A DNA stretch of 64,000 nucleotides from CAZMCC01 sp964564695 (GTDB lineage Bacteria; Planctomycetota; Phycisphaerae; Phycisphaerales; UBA1924), in assembly GCA_964564695.1 (NCBI GenBank), contig CAZMCC010000005.1, positions 7,496 to 71,495 on the forward strand. The letters run 5' to 3'. The translations under genes and the position numbers were made by a program. Below the pieces are notes generated by a model, which saw only the letters and a program-made list of their open reading frames with translations, searched no databases and was not told the origin of the DNA. Positions 58,563-64,000 of the stretch are shown piece by piece. Each line of letters opens with the position of its first letter. Positions within the stretch are counted from its first letter, which is position 1.

Positions 58563-59048
58563 TCACCTCCGAATCGGCGCCGACCTCTTCCCCTGCAACT
58601 CCTCCAGCCGGTCCGTGATGTCGTCGAGCAGATCCTCCTCACGGCTCGAGTCACCGAACCGCCCCACCGTGCAACGCATCACAATCTGGTCCGGCGGCGG
58701 CACCGCCTTCGGATCCCGCGACGACGGGGGGGGGCGCGGCTTCTCAAAGTTCGGCTGGCGCCCGATGAACAGATACACCGGCTCGTCCTTCACCGTCCGC
58801 AGATAGAACCGGCGCGGACTCTCCGTCCGGTCGTTCGACCACAGCACCGCCATCTCGTTCTTCCCCGCCGCAACCCCCACTGCGGCGTCGATGTCGTCGT
58901 AGTCCGCCGCGACCTCCGCCGTCTCCGCGTCCGGCAGCAGGCCCGACCCGCCGCCCACGACCCCGGGGGGATCCGAGCTGCACCCGCCAAGGCCGAGCAG
59001 GGCCCCAATAGCGAACAAACCCAGGACGACGGTCGTACGTGACGTCAT
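58563..59048 (-). CDS. Lipoprotein of unknown function
   Basis: 161 aa from ATG at 59048. TTVVLGLFAIGALLGLGGC has lipobox LGGC. The mature part has a Gly/Pro spacer and then VGVAAGKNEMAVLWSNDRTESPRRFYLRTVKDEPVYLFIGRQP, a Pro/Arg-rich loop, and VMRCTVGRFGDSSREEDLLDDITDRLEELQGK, an acidic C-terminal helix. No family was recognised. It is divergent from phoH with 72 bp between starts. Confidence 0.75.
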   Translation of the reverse strand: MTSRTTVVLGLFAIGALLGLGGCSSDPPGVVGGGSGLLPDAETAEVAADYDDIDAAVGVAAGKNEMAVLWSNDRTESPRRFYLRTVKDEPVYLFIGRQPNFEKPRPPPSSRDPKAVPPPDQIVMRCTVGRFGDSSREEDLLDDITDRLEELQGKRSAPIRR

Positions 59049-59120
59049 GGGAGCAGTTTACCGGCGCGCGATGGGTCTCGCCGCCCAGCCTCCCGCTCCC
59101 ACCCCGGCAGCCTGAACAAG

Positions 59121-60377
59121 TTGACCATCCAAACACCGTCCGATCAGCAAGAACCGACAGGGTGCAGCCCTCCGCCGGGGTCGCTACGCTTGGACGGTGG
59201 TGCGGCTGGCGAAATCGCCGATGTCCGCACGGTGGTTGGGTTCGACGCAGGCCTCCCAAGGCGGGTGGCGGCGCCGAGCCCCGGAGTTCGCCCGCAGGTG
59301 GACGCCAGCATTCCCGTTCCGCAGGGCGCCGAGCGAGTCACCATGCTCGGGCTCGGGGACCGCAACCTCAAGATCATCCGTGAAGCGCTCGGGGTGAAGG
59401 TGGCCGCGCGCGGCGGGGTCGTCCGGATTTCCGGCGATCGCGACGTGGTGACCGCCGCCCGGGCCGTGCTCAGCGAGTTGGGGGCAGCCGCCGTCCGCGA
59501 CGAGCACCTCACCCGCCAGCAGGTCCTCGACATGGTCAGCCGCGAGGCGACCGGGGTCCGCCGCCGTGCCGAGCGGGCCGCGGCCGGCGAAGACGCCGAC
59601 GCCGAGCCGGCACCGGCATGGGAAGAAGTTCTGAACGTCTACGCCGCCGGCAAGCCCGTGCGGGCCCGGACCGACAACCAGGACCTGTACCTCAACGCGA
59701 TCCGCGACAACGACCTCGTCTTCGCAATCGGACCCGCGGGCACGGGCAAGACCTATCTGGCAGTCGCGGCGGCCGTGCACATGCTCAAGGCCGAACTGGT
59801 CAAGAAGGTCATCCTCGTACGCCCGGCCGTCGAAGCGGGCGAGAAGCTCGGCTTCCTGCCCGGCGACCTGCAGGCCAAGGTGAACCCGTACCTGCGCCCC
59901 CTGCTCGACGCGCTCAACGACATGATGGACTTCGCCACCATCAAGCGATTCATGATGAACGACGTAGTTGAAGTGATCCCCCTCGCGTACATGCGCGGCC
60001 GCACGCTCAACAACGCCGTCATCATCCTCGACGAGGCCCAGAACACGACCAAGGGCCAGATGCTCATGTTCCTCACCCGCATGGGCCACGGCAGCAAGAT
60101 GATCGTCACCGGCGACACCACGCAGATCGACCTCCCCGACCCCACCGAGAGCGGCCTGATCGACGCCGCCCGGCGCCTCAAGCGGGTCAAGGGCGTCGCC
60201 TTCGTCGCCCTGCAGCAGCAGGACATCGTCCGGCACCGGCTCGTGCAGCGCATCGTCAAGGCCTACGCCGACAAGGACAAGGCCCGCCGGAGCGCGGCGG
60301 CCGCGGCCGCCATCAACGGCGACACCGAAAGCAACGGGGACACGGGCGACACCACGGAGGACCACACGCCCGACTGA
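59121..60377 (+). CDS. phoH: PhoH family ATPase
   Basis: 418 aa from TTG at 59121; this is the first start of the frame and a later one is possible because the first 65 residues are not conserved. A KH-like segment (VTMLGLGDRNLKIIREALGVKVAARGGVVRISGD) is followed by the PhoH domain: GPAGTGKTYLAVAAAVHML (Walker A), LVRPAVEAGEKLGFLPGDL, VIPLAYMRGRTLNNAVIILDEAQNTTKGQ (Walker B), and MIVTGDTTQIDLP. PhoH/YbeZ proteins are linked to rRNA processing with YbeY. pgpH follows 30 bp later, a common pairing; ybeY is not in the window. Confidence 0.93.
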   Translation: MTIQTPSDQQEPTGCSPPPGSLRLDGGAAGEIADVRTVVGFDAGLPRRVAAPSPGVRPQVDASIPVPQGAERVTMLGLGDRNLKIIREALGVKVAARGGVVRISGDRDVVTAARAVLSELGAAAVRDEHLTRQQVLDMVSREATGVRRRAERAAAGEDADAEPAPAWEEVLNVYAAGKPVRARTDNQDLYLNAIRDNDLVFAIGPAGTGKTYLAVAAAVHMLKAELVKKVILVRPAVEAGEKLGFLPGDLQAKVNPYLRPLLDALNDMMDFATIKRFMMNDVVEVIPLAYMRGRTLNNAVIILDEAQNTTKGQMLMFLTRMGHGSKMIVTGDTTQIDLPDPTESGLIDAARRLKRVKGVAFVALQQQDIVRHRLVQRIVKAYADKDKARRSAAAAAAINGDTESNGDTGDTTEDHTPD

Positions 60378-60407
60378 GCCTTGCGCTGAGTTGGGCCGAC
60401 GACCACC

Positions 60408-62744
60408 ATGGGACGCGACTTCTCCAGACCGGGCGTGCGTGAGCGTGCAGTGGACCTGAAGCGGTCGCTGCGCGAATCGACGCCGAGCTGGCGCGACTAC
60501 CTCACCGCGCGAGGCGCCGGGACCACCCTGCTGATCTGGCCGCTCTTCGCACTCGTGTGTGCGCTCGCCGCGATCTTCGGGCGCAGCCTGCCATTGGTCG
60601 CGGTCGGCCGGGTGATGAACGAAACGTCGACGGTCCGAGTGGGCTTCACGCTCGAGGACCAGGCGGCGACGGAAGAGGCTCGCAAGAACGAGCGTGCCCG
60701 CACGCCGCGGGTGTACGTGGCCGACTCGGCCGTGCTCAGCGCGATCGAGAACTCGATCGCGTCGCTCCCCAAGACGCTGTCGGGCGTGCAGACGCTCGCG
60801 GGGGTTGAGCAGGGCATCGTCAAGCAGTTCTCGCTGACGCCCGAGATCCTCGGGGCGATCCAGAGCGAGGGCGTCGAAGGCGAGGCCAGCCCGCAGTGGA
60901 TCGCGCGGACCAGGCGGCTCGTCGAGAAGCTGCACACGACAGCCATGCTCGACCAGCAGACCTGGCAGCGCGAGACCCAGAGCCTCAACCGGCTCATCGA
61001 GCTGCACTTCGGCGACGACGTCACGGTCTCACCCTCGGGCCAGGCCCTGAACGTCAACGATGCGCCACAGCTCGACGAGACGCTGACGCGGGCGGCCCGC
61101 GACGCGGGCTTCGCAGGCCCATCGCTGGTCGCGGTCGCGTCGAGGCTGACCACCGACCCGCGCCCGACATACCGCTTCGACGCGGCCCTCACGGCCGAGC
61201 GCCAGAACGAGGCCGCGGACAAGGTCCAGACCGTGATGCGCGAGATCGCGCCCGGCGCAGTCATCTATACACGCGGAGAGGCCCTGAGCGCCGACGCCTA
61301 CGAACTGGCCCGGGCCGAGGCACGCCGATTCAACCAGGCGGCGGACTGGTGGCGGATCGCGCTGCGGGTCGTCAGCATCGTGGGAGCCGTGGGTGCGGTG
61401 AGCCTCGCCATGGCGGGGTACCTGTCGATGTTCTTCCCACAGCTCGCCCGCCGGTGGTCGCACCACGCGGCCATCGCCGGGATCATGGCCGGGGCGCTGA
61501 TCCTCGCGGTGTGGGTGAGCATGAGCGACCCGCGTCTGCTCCCGCTCGCGGCCGTGACGCCGAGCGTCATGATCGCCGCCATCTTCACCATCGGCCTGCA
61601 CCCGCGCCTCGCGCTCGCCTTGGGCGTGCTGCACGGCCTGCTCGTCTGCGTCGCCCTCGACCAGGGCATCGGCACGCTCGCCGTCACCGTCACCGGCGTC
61701 GGCGTCGGCGTGTGGCTGCTCCGCGAGGTCCGCGACCGCGGCAGCATCATCCGCTTCTCCATGATGGCCGGCCTCTCCCTCGGCGTCGGCACCATCCTCG
61801 TCGGGCTCATCGACCGGCCCATCAACGCCGATTCCGTGGTCCAGACCCTGTGGGACGGCCTGCTCGCCGCGTTCGGCGGCCTGCTCGCCGGCGGCGTGCT
61901 GTTCTTCGCTTTGCGTCCGCTCGAGCGCGTCTTCGACGTGACCACCGCGATGACGCTCGTCGAACTCCGTGACCCCAAGCACCCCCTGCTCCGCGAACTC
62001 CAGCAGCGGGCCCCCGGCACGCACAATCACTCGCTCAACGTCGCGAACCTGGCCGAGGCCGCCGCCGAGTCCATCGGCGCCAACGGCCTGCTCGCCTACG
62101 TCGGCTCGCTCTACCACGACATCGGCAAGGTCAACAAGCCCGACTACTTCGTCGAGAACCAGACCCCCGGCTTCAACCGCCACGACCGCCTCAGCCCCGC
62201 GATGAGCCTGCTCGTCATCATCGGGCACGTCAAGGACGGCCTCGAACTCGCCCGCGAGTTCAACCTGCCGCACCCCCTGCTCCACTTCATCGAGGCCCAC
62301 CACGGCACAACGCTCGTCGAGTACTTCTTCCACCGCGCCAAGAAGCTCGCCGCCGAGGACGAGCACAACGACGACGGCGAGGGCCCGCAGGAAATCGAGT
62401 ACCGCTACCCCGGCCCCAAGCCGCGCACCAAGGAAGTCGCGATCCTCATGCTGTGCGACGCCGTCGAGAGCGCCGCCCGCAGCATGGCGAACCCGACCCC
62501 CGGCCGCATCGAAGCAATGACCCGCGCGATCGCGAGCAAGCGCCTCATGGACGGCCAGTTCGACGAATGCGACCTGACCCTGCGAGAGCTGAACACCGTC
62601 ACCGAAGCCGTGAGCCGCACGCTCACCGCCATCTACCACGGCCGCGTGACCTACCCCGACGGCCAGCGCCCCGACAACGACGCCCCCAAGACCGGCATCA
62701 TCAAGGTCGACGCCGAGCCAAAGACGGCCACCAGAGCGGGATAA
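60408..62744 (+). CDS. pgpH: Membrane HD phosphohydrolase, PgpH type (7TMR-HDED plus HD domain)
   Basis: 778 aa from ATG at 60408. An N-terminal helix (TTLLIWPLFALVCALAAIFG) precedes an outside 7TMR-HDED domain (about residues 65-305), then seven membrane segments (about 315-510), then a cytoplasmic HD domain: GTHNHSLNVANLAEAAAESIGANGLLAYVGSLYHDIGKVNKPDYF, with HN..H and HD as metal ligands, and a helical end (EIEYRYPGPKPRTKEVAILMLCDAVESAARS). PgpH in Listeria breaks down cyclic di-AMP; the same role here is inferred. It is co-transcribed with phoH. Confidence 0.92.
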   Translation: MGRDFSRPGVRERAVDLKRSLRESTPSWRDYLTARGAGTTLLIWPLFALVCALAAIFGRSLPLVAVGRVMNETSTVRVGFTLEDQAATEEARKNERARTPRVYVADSAVLSAIENSIASLPKTLSGVQTLAGVEQGIVKQFSLTPEILGAIQSEGVEGEASPQWIARTRRLVEKLHTTAMLDQQTWQRETQSLNRLIELHFGDDVTVSPSGQALNVNDAPQLDETLTRAARDAGFAGPSLVAVASRLTTDPRPTYRFDAALTAERQNEAADKVQTVMREIAPGAVIYTRGEALSADAYELARAEARRFNQAADWWRIALRVVSIVGAVGAVSLAMAGYLSMFFPQLARRWSHHAAIAGIMAGALILAVWVSMSDPRLLPLAAVTPSVMIAAIFTIGLHPRLALALGVLHGLLVCVALDQGIGTLAVTVTGVGVGVWLLREVRDRGSIIRFSMMAGLSLGVGTILVGLIDRPINADSVVQTLWDGLLAAFGGLLAGGVLFFALRPLERVFDVTTAMTLVELRDPKHPLLRELQQRAPGTHNHSLNVANLAEAAAESIGANGLLAYVGSLYHDIGKVNKPDYFVENQTPGFNRHDRLSPAMSLLVIIGHVKDGLELAREFNLPHPLLHFIEAHHGTTLVEYFFHRAKKLAAEDEHNDDGEGPQEIEYRYPGPKPRTKEVAILMLCDAVESAARSMANPTPGRIEAMTRAIASKRLMDGQFDECDLTLRELNTVTEAVSRTLTAIYHGRVTYPDGQRPDNDAPKTGIIKVDAEPKTATRAG

Positions 62745-62771
62745 GAGACGCGAGCGCAAGCGAGTGGAAGA

Positions 62772-62841
62772 GATCTCCCTCCGCAACGCGGAGGGAGACA
62801 CGTCTCAGCGGCGTTCAGCCGCTGAGACGAGAGGGAGGGCG
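62772..62841 (+). repeat. Repeat R1, copy 7
   Basis: Hairpin 1 is changed on both arms (CTCCCTCCGC with GCGGAGGGAG). Hairpin 2: CGTCTCAGCGGC (62801-62812) with GCCGCTGAGACG (62818-62829), loop GTTCA. The trailing GAGGGAG also follows the changed first arm. Confidence 0.9.
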
Positions 62842-62845
62842 TCTT

Positions 62846-62922
62846 GCCCCCTCTCCCTTCGGCTTTGCGAAGGGAGAGGGCTGGGGTGAGGGCTCCGCCT
62901 TCTATTCCTTCTCCATGCCTCG
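62846..62922 (+). repeat. Dispersed hairpin repeat R2, copy a
   Basis: CCCTCTCCCTTCG (62849-62861) with CGAAGGGAGAGGG (62868-62880), loop GCTTTG, then CTGGGGTGAGGGCTCCGCC. About 77 bp are nearly identical to copy b at 63419. It follows R1 copy 7 directly. Confidence 0.9.
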
Positions 62923-62954
62923 TGGCGACGGCAGCGCCGCACCAGCTCGCCAAC

Positions 62955-63374
62955 TCACACTTTCTTTGCGGCCGCCTTCTTCGCCTTGCGAGCGCTTCGC
63001 TTCGGCCAAGGACCGCCGGGCCTTCGCGCAGCAATCCCCGTCCCCTTCACAGCTCCAAGCTCGAATACATCCGTGACCGGCAGATCAAACATGATGCGGT
63101 GCGCGGCCGCGAGGTGGGCCGGCGCGTGCGCGACGAATGCCATGAGCAAGCGAAAGGCCTCATCTGGCTTCCATCTCTTCGAGTTGTATAGCGCATGGAG
63201 ATCGTGCAGGTCGTAAATCCAGTCCGTGAGATGGAACGCGGCTTCGCTGGCAGCCTGTTCTGACAGAAACCCGTCATGCGAGAGCGCTCGCACGATTCTG
63301 AGCCGCAGCATCGCCTCGGCTCCGCGTCGCCGTTCTGATGTTGTGGTATTGGCCGCGGACTTGGACTTGGGCAT
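62955..63374 (-). CDS. Hypothetical protein between two R2 repeats
   Basis: 139 aa from ATG at 63374 (MPKSKSAANTT). It is mainly helical: EAMLRLRIVRALSHDGFLSEQAASEAAFHLTDWIYDLHDLHALYN, KRWKPDEAFRLLMAFVAHAPAHLAAAHRIMFDLPVTDVFELG, with a Lys/Ala/Arg tail (RKAKKAAAKK) that could bind nucleic acid. No family was recognised. It lies between R2 copies a and b, and opposite in strand to the DUF559 gene. Confidence 0.65.
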   Translation of the reverse strand: MPKSKSAANTTTSERRRGAEAMLRLRIVRALSHDGFLSEQAASEAAFHLTDWIYDLHDLHALYNSKRWKPDEAFRLLMAFVAHAPAHLAAAHRIMFDLPVTDVFELGAVKGTGIAARRPGGPWPKRSARKAKKAAAKKV

Positions 63375-63418
63375 GAACGCATGGTAACGATGGCCGCGCT
63401 CCGAATCGCAGGGAGACT

Positions 63419-63495
63419 GCCCCCTCTCCCTTCGGCTTTGCGAAGGGAGAGGGCTGGGGTGAGGGCTCCGCCTTCTACTCCCTTCTTCATGCCTC
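63419..63495 (+). repeat. Dispersed hairpin repeat R2, copy b
   Basis: CCCTCTCCCTTCG (63422-63434) with CGAAGGGAGAGGG (63441-63453). The trailing CTGGGGTGAGGGCTCCGCC is the same as in copy a. It lies 40 bp before the start of the second DUF559 gene. Confidence 0.9.
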
Positions 63496-63534
63496 CCGTC
63501 CACCGAGTCGTCGCTCTCCGGTATTCTGTCGACC

Positions 63535-64000
63535 ATGCGACTTCGCCCCAGAGTCAAGTCAGCTGGCAATCTCACCAACGCCCAGCGGCTGCGGCGCGAA
63601 ATGTCACCCGCTGAGCGAGTGCTTTGGGGGCTTCTCCGCGACCGGCGACTGGGTGGGCTCAAGTTCAGACGTCAGGTCGCCATGGGACCGTGGGTCGCGG
63701 ATTTCTATTGCCCCGACGCCGGCGTGGTCGTTGAGCTCGACGGCGCTTCGCACCGTGGCGACCGCAAGGAGATGGATGCACACCGGGATCGCTGGATGAC
63801 CGAGCGCCGCATGTACGTCCTTCGGATCACGGCCAGCGAACTCTCAAAGAACCCGGACGGCGTCCAGCGCACAATCCTCCGCGTGTGCCGCGATCGCATC
63901 GCCGCTGCCGTGGCTTCGCGAGGCGTGGAGAAGCAGGTAGAAGTAGAGCCCTCACCCCTGCCCTTGTATCTTGATACCGCCCCATCCGTGTCGGAGGGGG
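63535..64000 (+). CDS. Second DUF559 endonuclease-domain protein, 3' end beyond the window
   Basis: 155 codons from ATG at 63535 with no stop before the edge. The same pattern as the first member: NAQRLRREMSPAERVLWGLLRDRR, GLKFRRQVAMGPWVADFYC, VVVELDGASHRGD, DRWMTERRMYVLRI. The Asp in ADFYC and Glu-x-Asp in VELDGASH are kept. The two proteins differ widely, so this is not a recent duplicate. The last codons run into AGCCCTCACCCCTGCCC, which resembles a reversed R2 end, so this gene may also be bracketed by repeats. Confidence 0.85.
   Translation, partial: MRLRPRVKSAGNLTNAQRLRREMSPAERVLWGLLRDRRLGGLKFRRQVAMGPWVADFYCPDAGVVVELDGASHRGDRKEMDAHRDRWMTERRMYVLRITASELSKNPDGVQRTILRVCRDRIAAAVASRGVEKQVEVEPSPLPLYLDTAPSVSEG

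Overview
The window is high-GC bacterial DNA with dense coding on both strands, many lipoproteins and short signal peptides, GTG/TTG starts, and a PhoH-PgpH pair. It also carries many dispersed palindromic repeats. Together these fit a planctomycete, probably of the Phycisphaerae. That placement is inferred from gene content and style; no rRNA or other marker gene is present. I saw no tRNA, rRNA, CRISPR array, IS transposase or prophage.

Layout. 0-7 kb holds small regulator modules: an ArsR-AHSA1-VOC-DUF1801 operon, an ICMT-like methyltransferase, an AraC/GyrI regulator, a VOC protein, and an SPFH protein with a small ribbon-helix-helix-like partner. 6.8-7.9 kb is a ceramidase-like membrane gene cut by an assembly gap; the sequence after the gap is a G-degraded copy of the sequence before it. 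8-13 kb carries an ABC-F ATPase (uup), a serine hydrolase and a beta-propeller lipoprotein. 13-17.7 kb is a run of small genes, three of them frameshifted (NUDIX, SUKH, unknown), plus a second ArsR-AHSA1 module. 17.8-25.4 kb has an S46 dipeptidyl-peptidase and two large glycosyltransferases. 25.5-36.7 kb is mostly housekeeping: aroB, panD, rsfS, an FkbM methyltransferase, a PD-(D/E)XK-like protein, thiolase, tpiA, a Bax-inhibitor-like protein and guaB. 37-53 kb has a glycogen debranching enzyme, a DUF559 nuclease, two amidohydrolase genes, a divergent pair of phosphofructokinases (one hybrid type, one PPi type), a toxin-antitoxin-like pair, and gpmI. 52.7-62.7 kb has an overlapping metallophosphoesterase/Ser-Thr kinase pair, an amidase, trmL, a PLP decarboxylase, phoH and pgpH. 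The window ends in a second, truncated DUF559 gene.

Working together. tpiA, the two phosphofructokinases, gpmI and the debranching enzyme cover much of glycogen breakdown and glycolysis. The two ArsR modules have near-consensus promoters placed so that the mRNA should be leaderless, with palindromes overlapping the promoter, which suggests autoregulation.

The most unusual content is a set of dispersed hairpin repeats (called R1 to R8 here). R1 occurs seven times as two adjacent hairpins. The second hairpin has a fixed five-base loop but stems that differ between copies by paired, compensating changes. R1 or R2 copies lie directly next to both DUF559 nuclease genes. R3 and R4 are inserted in frame inside aroB, the debranching enzyme and the decarboxylase. 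A nuclease-linked palindromic repeat system is the best candidate for something undescribed, but the link rests on proximity alone.
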